Below, piece by piece: positions 43,581 to 51,976 of a stretch of DNA of 64,000 nt. Each line of letters begins with the position of its first letter. The first letter of the stretch is position 1. The stretch is from GCA-2737725 sp965229355 (lineage in GTDB: Bacteria; Pseudomonadota; Alphaproteobacteria; Rhodospirillales; Rhodospirillaceae), in NCBI GenBank assembly GCA_965229355.1, contig OZ245869.1, positions 1,612,001 through 1,676,000 of the forward strand, given 5' to 3'. A program made the translations under genes and the position numbers. The notes under the pieces are model-generated. The model saw nothing but the letters and a program-made list of their open reading frames with translations, did not search any database and was not told the origin of the DNA.

Positions 43581-45962
43581 ATGACCGCGCAGCACAAGAA
43601 CATGACTGAACTTATCGCAGCTGTGGCTTCTGCGGCAGAAGTCGCAGCGCAGGCCATTCCACCAGCGTGGCCCTTGGCCTCTAGCGTTGCGGTCAATCCG
43701 TTCCTTGGCCAAATCGAGGAAGGGCTTGCACAGACAGGCGCGCAGTTGGCACGCGTGGCGGGGTGTCGGGTGACTATGCCTCGCAGTTGGTACGCCGTGC
43801 GCATCGCCTCGGGCGAAATTTCCGATGCAGACTTGTCTGCCGCGCTTAGTAATACCTCGTCTGATCTGCGCCCGGCGAATCTTGCGTCGCTCAAGGCCTA
43901 TGCACGTCAGCCTGAGCCCGAATTGCGCGCCGTGCCTAGTGTCGCTGAACTAGCGTCAAAGGCCACGGGAACAGATTGGACGCATGTGGTTGCGGATCGC
44001 ATCGGTCATTGGGCCGCGAGTTACTTTGACGAGGGCCAGGCATTATGGGCTGCTCCGCGCGGATCATCTGCGTACCGGGCGTGGCGTGATTTCGCCGTTC
44101 ATGACCTGACAGCGGAGATCGCCGGGCTGAAAGGCTTCGCCGCCCACGTTGCACACACTCCCGAAAATCCGCACGACGCGTTGGCGCGCGCGGCCGAGCG
44201 CCTAGGCATCGGCCCCGGCGCACTGAAGAGTTACTTTCATCAAAGATTGCTCACCCTGGGCGGCTGGTCGCAGTTTGCCCGTTACAAGTTATGGCAGGCG
44301 GAACTGGCCGGTACGACTGACAGTACGATCATCGATCTGTTGGCCATTAGCATGATTTGGGAAGAGGCGCTGTTTGCGTGCTTCGGCGATCAGATCGCCG
44401 AGCAGTGGGCGGTCGCAAAGGCCGCGCACGCCGATATGACGGGCCCCAGCGCCGACTTGATCGTAAACACCATTTTGCAGGATGCCGCTGAGCGCGCTGT
44501 CCAGCGCGCGCTGGCAATGCGCCTCGCCGTTCCGACCCCACCAGAGTCTAAAGCGCTGCCTGCGCTGCAGGCGGCATTCTGCATCGACGTGCGCTCGGAA
44601 GTATTTCGCCGCGCGCTGGAGTCACTCAGTCCAGCCATTCAAACCATGGGCTTTGCAGGCTTTTTCGGGCTCAGCATCGCTCACCGGAGATTCGGGTCCG
44701 ACGTCGAGGAACTGCGGCTGCCGGTTCTGCTGAACCCCGGGCTGCGTACGCTGACCTGCACCGCTGAGAATGCACCAGCAGAACAGGCTGCACGCATTAA
44801 GGCCCGTGCTAAGCGCGCCTGGGGCCGCTTCAAGCTGGCCGCGGTGTCGTCGTTCGCATTCGTCGAAGCCGCGGGACCGATCTACGTGGGCAAGCTGTTG
44901 ATTGATGCGTTCGGATTCAAGGGCGCGCCCTTTCCCAATGATCCGCCACCGCGCATGGAGCCTAACCTGCTGCGCGACGCGCGGGCCAAAGCCGCCAAGA
45001 GTATCCTGCAGGCCATGTCGCTCACCAACGGCTTCGCGCGGTTGGTGCTGTTGACCGGGCATGGCGCGAACGTGGTGAACAATCCCCACGCCAGCGCGCT
45101 GCATTGCGGCGCGTGCGGCGGTTACTCGGGTGAAGTTAACGCGCGCCTGTTGGCACAACTTCTGAACGACGCCGAAGTACGCATCGATCTGTCCTCGTCA
45201 GGCATCAACATTCCCATTGATACGCTGTTCTTGGCCGCGCTGCATGATACAACAACCGATGAAGTAACGCTCTACACGGACGGCCACCCGCTCGGCGCGC
45301 ACCAAAAAGACTTAGCCCAGGCCAAGGCATGGCTTTCTGCGGCTAGCCAGCTCGCTCGCAGCGAGCGCGCTTTACGACTGCCGCCCGCTGCGAAAGCCGC
45401 GCACATCCCCAAGCGCAGTCGCGATTGGGCTGAAACGCGCCCCGAATGGGCGCTCGCCGGTTGCAAGGCGTTCATCGTGGCACCGCGCGCGCGCACCGTC
45501 GGCAAATCACTCGAAGGCCGCGCCTTCCTGCACGACTACGACTGGCGGCAAGATGAAGGCTTCCGCGTGCTGGAACTCATCCTCACTGCGCCGGTGGTCG
45601 TGGCCAGTTGGATCAGCCTGCAGTACTACGGCTCGACCGTCGCACCTAACGTGTTCGGCGGCGGCAACAAGCTGCTACATAACGTCGTCGGCGGCATCGG
45701 TGTGGTGGAGGGCAACGGTGGCATAATGCGCGCCGGGCTACCGCTGCAATCGGTCCACGACGGCGAGAAATTTGTGCATGAACCGCTGCGGTTATCAGTA
45801 TGCGTCGAATCGCCGCGCGATGCGATCATCGATATCCTCAGCCGCCATCCACAGGTCCGCGCTTTGTTCGATAACGGCTGGCTGCACCTCTTTGCGCTTG
45901 ACGACAAGGGCCGTATGGCTTGGCGCTATAGTGCTGGCATGAAATGGAGCGCGATGAACTGA
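43581..45962 (+). CDS. dabA: DabA: carbonic-anhydrase-like subunit of the DAB pump (DUF2309)
   Basis: A 793-residue DUF2309 protein that, with DabB, hydrates carbon dioxide to bicarbonate in one direction only, coupled to the membrane gradient, and so accumulates inorganic carbon. The beta-carbonic-anhydrase-like zinc site is intact: Cys 334 and Asp 336 in CIDVRSE, His 494 in GHGAN, and Cys 509 in HCGACGGYSGE. The 15-residue His-Cys spacing equals that of Halothiobacillus DabA. The host could use it for autotrophy, anaplerotic carboxylation or growth in air. The Tn7-like left-end repeats begin about 100 bases past its stop. Confidence 0.95.
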   Translation: MTAQHKNMTELIAAVASAAEVAAQAIPPAWPLASSVAVNPFLGQIEEGLAQTGAQLARVAGCRVTMPRSWYAVRIASGEISDADLSAALSNTSSDLRPANLASLKAYARQPEPELRAVPSVAELASKATGTDWTHVVADRIGHWAASYFDEGQALWAAPRGSSAYRAWRDFAVHDLTAEIAGLKGFAAHVAHTPENPHDALARAAERLGIGPGALKSYFHQRLLTLGGWSQFARYKLWQAELAGTTDSTIIDLLAISMIWEEALFACFGDQIAEQWAVAKAAHADMTGPSADLIVNTILQDAAERAVQRALAMRLAVPTPPESKALPALQAAFCIDVRSEVFRRALESLSPAIQTMGFAGFFGLSIAHRRFGSDVEELRLPVLLNPGLRTLTCTAENAPAEQAARIKARAKRAWGRFKLAAVSSFAFVEAAGPIYVGKLLIDAFGFKGAPFPNDPPPRMEPNLLRDARAKAAKSILQAMSLTNGFARLVLLTGHGANVVNNPHASALHCGACGGYSGEVNARLLAQLLNDAEVRIDLSSSGINIPIDTLFLAALHDTTTDEVTLYTDGHPLGAHQKDLAQAKAWLSAASQLARSERALRLPPAAKAAHIPKRSRDWAETRPEWALAGCKAFIVAPRARTVGKSLEGRAFLHDYDWRQDEGFRVLELILTAPVVVASWISLQYYGSTVAPNVFGGGNKLLHNVVGGIGVVEGNGGIMRAGLPLQSVHDGEKFVHEPLRLSVCVESPRDAIIDILSRHPQVRALFDNGWLHLFALDDKGRMAWRYSAGMKWSAMN

Positions 45963-46056
45963 GTTAATAGAGAAAGTTGCCTCTCCTTTTCTGGGCAGTG
46001 CCGTGTCGGCCATCAAGGCCGCGACGTGCATTGGGCCGGGCAGCAAGAGGTTCTCC

Positions 46057-46166
46057 TGATGCGTGACTTATAATTTGAGTCTTGGAGAATGAGCAATTCT
46101 GCCGTTTTTGGCAAGCGGTCCCCCATAATCTGAGTCTCAAATCGGCCCCATAGTTTGAGTCTAGAA
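46057..46166. repeat. three TnsB-site-like repeats, putative left end of the Tn7-like element
   Basis: Three similar blocks share the core TARTYTGAGTCT: TTATAATTTGAGTCT (core at 46071), CCATAATCTGAGTCT (46126) and CCATAGTTTGAGTCT (46151). All point the same way, towards tniQ. Tn7-like ends carry such spaced TnsB sites with this orientation, and the I-F3 Tn7-like family uses a comparable CCATAAATTGATA core. A TGATG at 46057 could be the terminal sequence, but the usual TGT was not found, so the exact edge is open. Confidence 0.6.
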
Positions 46167-46262
46167 CGGCGCATAAAAATATTTTTTTGCGGACTGTTTC
46201 AGGCTCAATGAGCCGCTCATCTTGCGGATTGCAGTTTCGAAGATTTGCGCCGAATGACAGAA

Positions 46263-46295
46263 CAAAAAAGCCAGCCACGTGTATGTGGCTGGCTT
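46263..46295 (-). terminator. terminator of the tnsA-tnsB-tnsC-tniQ operon
   Basis: AAGCCAGCCAC and GTGGCTGGCTT form an 11-base perfect stem with a six-base loop. On the minus strand it is followed by a run of six T. It lies 37 bases past the tniQ stop. Confidence 0.88.
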
Positions 46296-46331
46296 CGCGC
46301 AGGCTCGATGCCGACTGATTGGTCGGTCGCC

Positions 46332-48206
46332 CTAAATTCCTGTTACGCCAAGTTGTTTAGCAACCTTTCGGACATCAGCCCGAAGATAGAGAGAAAAAGT
46401 TCCTTCGTGCACTTCGGCAACGTGCTTTGGAAGGACACCTCGCGCTTTAATCATCTCTCGCGCATCAATGGCCTCTGTTCCCATTGCTTTGCTTAAGGCC
46501 ACGCAAGAAATGTACTTTTGCTCGAATGCTGCAAAGTCGCGGGCACCAACAGACTTACCCTTGTAGCCGCCATAAACAACACGACCAAATGCGCCTCGAC
46601 CTGCGAAAACATAAAGCGCGACGTCTGGAACGCTGAGGTGTCGTGCTATGGCTCGCATCGGCCAGGAACTATAGACTTCCACATGCAGAGCATCTACGGC
46701 GTCCACCACCTCCGAGTGATCGAACAGGAGCCGATTGAGTCCAACGCCTTCCGTCACTGCAGTCGGCCGCAACTTGCCCGAGTTCAGGAGTTCAAAAACG
46801 TGCTGAAGAGGCAGGTCGCGGCGCGTGGCCATCCGCTTCACCTCACCTAAAGTCAGAAGTGAACCCTTATTCTCAATACTTGGTAGTCCTGCAGAGAGGC
46901 GTGCATCAATCTCGGCGAACCAATCTGATCGGATCAAAATTTCTCGTTGGTTCGTCGCAAGGCCTGCCGCAGATTGCATCAAACCAGCATGGTGAAGTTC
47001 ACGCACCTCGATGGCAGACAGGCCGGATCGTGCGGCAGTTTCCGCGACTGTATCGTATCCAGCCCAACTCTCCTTCAAGGCCTCAATATCTGAACGAAAA
47101 TAGATATCGGACTTTCCATAACGACCGAGGGTCCGCATTCCTGCCCAAAGCCCACCTTTCTTCAGGTTCTTGAGATCGTCTTCCGACAAGTTGAGTATTT
47201 CCCGTGCCTCTTTATCAGTAACAGACAGGGACTTTATCGAGGCTCCGCGGAGTTCGATGCTTTTCGCTACAGCGTGATAAAAATTTTCATCTAGGCTTTT
47301 GACAAGAACATCTCCGACCGCACTTGTTAATGCCGAGCTCTTGGCCGCAGTCACGTGACGCCATAGCTTTTCCGTCGTGCCATGTGCCGTCGTCTGATCG
47401 CCCCAACGTGCAACTGATTCGACGAGCTTCTTCACGAACAACTCATCCCAGTTCTCGATCCGTTGGACGCCTAAGGCGGCCATCTCGAGATACTGAGACG
47501 AGCCCATAGTGGGGCGCTCGCGGATTTTGACGCGAGACCACTCGATATCGATGGAGCCGAGGCAAAGTGCAATTCTGAACAGTTCCGCCGCGTCTGCGTC
47601 AACGAAGAAGGTCGGAAGCTTTTCTGGAATGCGGCCACGCCCGACCATTTGGTTGATAAAATAGCTTGCGACCTGATGCTCAATCTCAGTCGCGGGCTTA
47701 CAAGTCGCCTGCGTAACGTTAAGTCCGCATTCACAGGAAAATCGCGGGATCTGCGACCAGCGATAGGCTTTATCGCACTGCGAACAGCGCGATAGCAAAC
47801 GCACCTTATGGTCAACACAGATCGGAAAAGGTCTTAACGACCAATGCTGCAAATGTGACTTCGAAGCGCCAATGCACACTGGGCATACGCGCATGTATTG
47901 ACGGTCAATGTACGTCTCGGGAACTTGCAGAGTATTGAAGCGCCAAACACCCTCTTCAGGGTCAATCATCTTCACGGCCGGTCCGAGTTTCTCTGGCGGT
48001 ACGCGCAGAAACTCGGCCAATTTTCTTGTATCGATATCTCCCTCCAAGACTTGCCTTTCAGTTAGCTTCAGCACACCCAACAGAGTGGTTGTGCTCGTGA
48101 AGCCAAGGTCAGCTGAAGTACGCGCTAAGAGGCTGATGAGAGACTCATTTGGGTAAATCGACACCGAGTAGGGCGTCGGAACCGGTGGGCGTGTAATTGC
48201 AAGCAT
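46332..48206 (-). CDS. tniQ: TniQ/TnsD-family target-selection protein, long form
   Basis: A 624-residue TniQ protein. The N-terminal TniQ domain has the opening IYPNESLISLLARTSADLGF and paired zinc-finger motifs CPVCIGASKSH, CSQCDKAYRWSQ and CECG (residues about 113-170). The long C-terminal part (from about 180) is helical with several repeated helix-turn-helix-like segments (TAARSGLSAIEVRELHHAGLM, LSVPDVALYVFAGRGAFGRV, each within 20 when cut). TniQ proteins of Tn5053 are about 400 and TnsD of Tn7 about 500 residues, so this is long, consistent with a sequence-specific TnsD-like targeting protein. Follows tnsC by four bases. Confidence 0.9.
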   Translation of the reverse strand: MLAITRPPVPTPYSVSIYPNESLISLLARTSADLGFTSTTTLLGVLKLTERQVLEGDIDTRKLAEFLRVPPEKLGPAVKMIDPEEGVWRFNTLQVPETYIDRQYMRVCPVCIGASKSHLQHWSLRPFPICVDHKVRLLSRCSQCDKAYRWSQIPRFSCECGLNVTQATCKPATEIEHQVASYFINQMVGRGRIPEKLPTFFVDADAAELFRIALCLGSIDIEWSRVKIRERPTMGSSQYLEMAALGVQRIENWDELFVKKLVESVARWGDQTTAHGTTEKLWRHVTAAKSSALTSAVGDVLVKSLDENFYHAVAKSIELRGASIKSLSVTDKEAREILNLSEDDLKNLKKGGLWAGMRTLGRYGKSDIYFRSDIEALKESWAGYDTVAETAARSGLSAIEVRELHHAGLMQSAAGLATNQREILIRSDWFAEIDARLSAGLPSIENKGSLLTLGEVKRMATRRDLPLQHVFELLNSGKLRPTAVTEGVGLNRLLFDHSEVVDAVDALHVEVYSSWPMRAIARHLSVPDVALYVFAGRGAFGRVVYGGYKGKSVGARDFAAFEQKYISCVALSKAMGTEAIDAREMIKARGVLPKHVAEVHEGTFSLYLRADVRKVAKQLGVTGI

Positions 48207-48210
48207 GACA

Positions 48211-49134
48211 TTACACTCGGGTCTTGCTCATGAAATGCTCGAGAGGGAGGGTTCCATCGAAAAGCTTTAACAAAGCGGATTTGCGCAGCTGGGACTTTCG
48301 CCACCCACGATCGATATGCTCGATGGTAACTGCTTCCTCTTCCGCCATGATGGCAATGGTACCGGCGTCTCGAATCACTTTGATCAAAGAGCCGATACAC
48401 CCACGCGATGCGATCATGAGTCGATGAGGCAAATCGCCACTCGTCAGTTTGAATTCCAAGACATCTTTGAAGGCATCTTGAATCCGCGCGAGCATCGCAA
48501 GAAAAAGGCTACGGTCGGCCTTGTCGGCCATATCCAATGGTACCAACTCGATGTTCGGATGCAGGCGTGAGCCAAACTGCGGATTCATTGTTACAAGAAT
48601 TTGAGTGCTTTCCACTCCGACGCCCAAAACTGAGCACACCCCTTCCGTCGTAAGAACTTTGATCCAATCAGTTGTGCCTTGGGCGAACCGCTGCTTATTT
48701 GCGCGGCTATCAATCATGTGCTGCAGTTCGTCTAGCACTAGAATCTGGACCCCCTGCTTGCGCATGTGAAACTTCATCATCGTGACAAGCTCACGTTCTG
48801 GTGCTTTGACAAAGGGAACCTTCAGCTTTTCAAGCACGGCATACGCGAGCGCTTTGGTGGTGCAGTTCTCTGGCACCACCACGATAACAACTGGCTGTTG
48901 AAGGTCGCCCGTGATGGGATCGTTGTATGCGGGATACTTTGCCTGAAGCATTCGCACGAGTGTCGACTTGCCGCTGCGCGTGGGGCCCGTCAACAAAGCG
49001 ACATTGTCGCGCTGGCCGCCGACAGTCACGGCGTAAAGTCCATCTAAATCCTTGAGAGCATCCCTGACTTGTGGCGTGGACAAGTTAAGAGTTGCAATGA
49101 GGTCGCAGAACGTCTTGATGCGAGGTTGAGTCAT
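48211..49134 (-). CDS. tnsC: TnsC/TniB AAA+ transposition regulator
   Basis: A 307-residue AAA+ ATPase that links the target-selection protein to the transposase. Walker A is GPTRSGKSTLV (residues 50-60) and Walker B ILVLDELQHM (131-140). Sensor-like residues follow in GVGVESTQILVTMNPQF (cut). The short length is nearer to TniB (Tn5053) and CAST TnsC than to Tn7 TnsC (555 residues). It lies 17 bases after tnsB on the same strand. Confidence 0.93.
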   Translation of the reverse strand: MTQPRIKTFCDLIATLNLSTPQVRDALKDLDGLYAVTVGGQRDNVALLTGPTRSGKSTLVRMLQAKYPAYNDPITGDLQQPVVIVVVPENCTTKALAYAVLEKLKVPFVKAPERELVTMMKFHMRKQGVQILVLDELQHMIDSRANKQRFAQGTTDWIKVLTTEGVCSVLGVGVESTQILVTMNPQFGSRLHPNIELVPLDMADKADRSLFLAMLARIQDAFKDVLEFKLTSGDLPHRLMIASRGCIGSLIKVIRDAGTIAIMAEEEAVTIEHIDRGWRKSQLRKSALLKLFDGTLPLEHFMSKTRV

Positions 49135-49151
49135 AGCAGTTACTCCTGTTC

Positions 49152-51185
49152 TTAGAGATCAAATGCATTGCAAGCCTGTTCGACGTCTTTCTCATCGACG
49201 TCGTTCAGATCTTTCGCGTGCGGTGTGGGTGTCACGCGGTGCGCCGCGGTACGAGTTCCAGGTACTTTTTTACTGGGGTGCTCCGGAATGCGCATCAGGC
49301 CCACCACGTCCTGCGATCCGGCTCCCAAAATTCGACTGGCCTTCTTGCGACGGATATTTTTTCCGGTCTTGAGGTCAGCAGTAATCAGTTCAGTGCACTG
49401 GGCCAAAGCTGCAAATATCGCAGCATCGGAATTGTCTTTGCCAGCAGCCGTTAGCGTACGGCGTGTTTCAATGTAAGCATCGACATCCAGGCCCTCATCT
49501 TGCTCCATGTACTTCGAGCGTAAGAGCATAAGAGGCGATCTTGGCGTGATTTTAATGTACGCACTCGAAAGGTCATCGGGCACATAATACAGTGCGGCGC
49601 AGCGGTGTCCGTCGCACCCTGTCTCAATGCGGTATGCTTCAAACTCTTCGCTATCGTAGTTGCGGTGATGCAAAGTCACACCATGCCGCCCAATCATTGG
49701 CGACATTGCTACTTTGGGGAGCAGATTGGCCAGTAGGTAATCTCTATCCACCACTGGGTTCAGATTTGCTCCGGTCAGGCCGTCCTTCCAAATTTCAAGA
49801 CGCGTGCGGCTCGTATGATCAATCTTTTCGTATGGTAAGATTGTGAAGAAGTAGGCCGCGAGAATACGATTCATCCCCCGGATGGTGTGCAGTGCCTGCT
49901 CTTGTTCCAGCGTAATGCTGCGATCCCGGTGCCTCACTGCAGCTCCGTCGAGCGTGTGAAAAACCTGCTGGTTCGCTGTGTTGAAGAGGCTTTCGACTGT
50001 ACCTTTCAAATCAGGGCGTCGGCGTTCCAGGCGGGTCATCTTTATGCCGTGAGCGCCAAGCACCGCACCGAAGCCTTGCGCAGCGGCGCCAAGATCCTGA
50101 TCTACCGCGAGTTCTTCGCATTTGCCGTATATGGGCAGTGGAGAGCCTGATAGCTCCATTGATGCGAAGAGTTCGTCCTTGGGCAGCAATGCCATAACAA
50201 GAGCTTGCTGAAGCGTGTGCTGACCCGGATCTCTGGTGCCGAGGTAAAAACCAACGACAATCCCACTCCGCGACTCAATGATGACAGTGAGATTCAAGCG
50301 GATAGTTAGGAAAAACGGATTGTTGAATGGGGGCTTAGCGGCCTCAATCTGAACCCGTAAGTCGACGATAGTGTGATCGGCCTGCCAGCGATGATTTGTG
50401 AAATCACCGTACTGGCCATCTGCCAGAGCGGAGAACCTTTGACGCGCCGCCGCCTGACCATTTTTGGCACGCTCGATGTCCTTTTGATTGAAAAGCGCCT
50501 CAAGCATGCCTTTCACGAACTTCGCAGATACCTTCTCGCCGTGAGTTTCCAGCTGCAAGTTGATGGCTTTCACGGCAGCCCGAATGGACTTTTTTCCAAG
50601 CGGGAACGTCTGGTTGCGTTTGTTCGCGATCATTTTCTTTCCTTCTTTAAACGTATGCTCGAATACGATCTGTGATTTGGATGACACGCGACATCCAGAG
50701 CGTCGGCGGCCTGAAGCGCTGGCGACGCAGTTTCCGTTGAGGCGATAGTCCTTTCGCCAGCGCAAGATTTTCTGAGGGCTTGGTGGAGCGGGGTCGCCTA
50801 CTTCCTTTGCGACGTTCTTAATTTTCGCTCGGATGACACGGCGGGTGCTGGGCAGCTCCAAACATGCGATCACGTACTTCTCAATCCGCTGATGTTCGGT
50901 GAGTTCTTTAGGATCAAGGTCCACTATTGATTGAGGCATGCTAACAATGCCGAACTCGGTGCTCTTGTCAGAGCGACGGTTCTTGATCACCAATGCACCG
51001 GCAGCTAACTGCCTATTGAACTCACTGCTGGTGAACTTTAATCGACGGTTCTCATTGACAGTATTTTGGAACTCAAGTTCGGAGAACTCAGCAGCCACGC
51101 ACCTGTACTTCTGACCTTGATGAATAATCACCATGTGCGGAGTAGCGATGGTCAATTCAGGTGGGATCTCGGCAAGTGAATTCAT
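49152..51185 (-). CDS. tnsB: TnsB/TniA DDE transposase
   Basis: A 677-residue transposase with an N-terminal helix-turn-helix set, an rve/RNase H core and a Mu-type C-terminal beta barrel. The catalytic triad is Asp 270 in WQADHTIVD, Asp 362 in AVDQDLG and Glu 398 in KGTVESLFN. It would cut the 3' ends of the element and join them to the target. The ATG overlaps the tnsA stop by four bases, the normal arrangement for cut-and-paste Tn7-like elements. Confidence 0.95.
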   Translation of the reverse strand: MNSLAEIPPELTIATPHMVIIHQGQKYRCVAAEFSELEFQNTVNENRRLKFTSSEFNRQLAAGALVIKNRRSDKSTEFGIVSMPQSIVDLDPKELTEHQRIEKYVIACLELPSTRRVIRAKIKNVAKEVGDPAPPSPQKILRWRKDYRLNGNCVASASGRRRSGCRVSSKSQIVFEHTFKEGKKMIANKRNQTFPLGKKSIRAAVKAINLQLETHGEKVSAKFVKGMLEALFNQKDIERAKNGQAAARQRFSALADGQYGDFTNHRWQADHTIVDLRVQIEAAKPPFNNPFFLTIRLNLTVIIESRSGIVVGFYLGTRDPGQHTLQQALVMALLPKDELFASMELSGSPLPIYGKCEELAVDQDLGAAAQGFGAVLGAHGIKMTRLERRRPDLKGTVESLFNTANQQVFHTLDGAAVRHRDRSITLEQEQALHTIRGMNRILAAYFFTILPYEKIDHTSRTRLEIWKDGLTGANLNPVVDRDYLLANLLPKVAMSPMIGRHGVTLHHRNYDSEEFEAYRIETGCDGHRCAALYYVPDDLSSAYIKITPRSPLMLLRSKYMEQDEGLDVDAYIETRRTLTAAGKDNSDAAIFAALAQCTELITADLKTGKNIRRKKASRILGAGSQDVVGLMRIPEHPSKKVPGTRTAAHRVTPTPHAKDLNDVDEKDVEQACNAFDL

Positions 51186-51976
51186 GGCAGCACCACGCCT
51201 GACGACGTGTTGAACCTATTTAAGTAATCAAGCTTCAAGAGGCCGCGTGTGTGCAGGCCGCAAATAATGTTGATGTCGACCCTGTCGTTGGGCAGTCGCT
51301 GAAGAATGTCGCCAACTGTTTTGGCACCAACAGCCACCACGTCGATGATCTTCGCAATCAATTCGTCATCGATAAGAATCCAATATGACTGCTCTAAACG
51401 ACGCGCGTTTGTAAAACGCGGCTCCATGTAGATCTCAGAGGTCGAGGCAATCGCATAGTGACAGCCATGAGCTACACAATAGTCCTGAACGGCCTGATCA
51501 CGCTCCGACGTGCGCCAGCTATCAACGTAATCATCGTGTTTGACCTCAACGAGAAATCGCTCGTTGTCTCGAATGACTTCAAAGTCCGGTATGTGGTGCC
51601 GCGGCTCGCCTGATTTCGAAGGAGGCAGCTCAATCGCGAGAGGCTGAGTGCGGTAACTTAACGGCTCGAACTCTGCATCAAGAAGCATGCCATACGCGGC
51701 TTCATTGTGAGATTCACCAAGCATTTGCCGGCCGTTCTTACGGCTATTCCAATAGTATGTGCTGCGCCACGAAACCTTGAAAAGATCGCGGGCACCTTCT
51801 TCGCGCCGATCCATAAAGCGCGGCTCAAGCGGATAATCTCGCTGCCATCGGCTATCGAGAACTTTGTCGCCGACCTTACCAAGGGCCGGCGTATAGCGGC
51901 GTTTGTTATTACGCCGATACGACCACTCAGAATGTGAGGGACGCAGTAGTGGTGATCTTTTTCGTTGCAGTGTCAT
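51182..51976 (-). CDS. tnsA: TnsA endonuclease (5'-end cleavage)
   Basis: A 264-residue restriction-endonuclease-fold protein that cuts the 5' ends of Tn7-like elements and makes transposition cut-and-paste instead of copy-and-paste. The PD-(D/E)xK site is intact: Glu 92 in SHNEAAYG, Asp 131 in HIPDFEVI, and Glu 144 with Lys 146 in LVEVKHDD. A C-terminal winged-helix-like domain (about 185-264) would contact TnsC. Its presence, with overlapping tnsB, separates this element from Tn5053-type TniABQ transposons. Confidence 0.93.
   Translation of the reverse strand: MTLQRKRSPLLRPSHSEWSYRRNNKRRYTPALGKVGDKVLDSRWQRDYPLEPRFMDRREEGARDLFKVSWRSTYYWNSRKNGRQMLGESHNEAAYGMLLDAEFEPLSYRTQPLAIELPPSKSGEPRHHIPDFEVIRDNERFLVEVKHDDYVDSWRTSERDQAVQDYCVAHGCHYAIASTSEIYMEPRFTNARRLEQSYWILIDDELIAKIIDVVAVGAKTVGDILQRLPNDRVDINIICGLHTRGLLKLDYLNRFNTSSGVVLP

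Larger units (their letters stand above)
45963..46331. other. intergenic region between dabA and tniQ (mobile-element left end)
   Basis: No gene. It holds the three spaced repeats interpreted as TnsB sites (about 46067-46166) and the terminator of the tns operon (46263-46295). The sequence from 45963 to about 46050 shows no repeat and is probably chromosomal flank. Confidence 0.6.
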
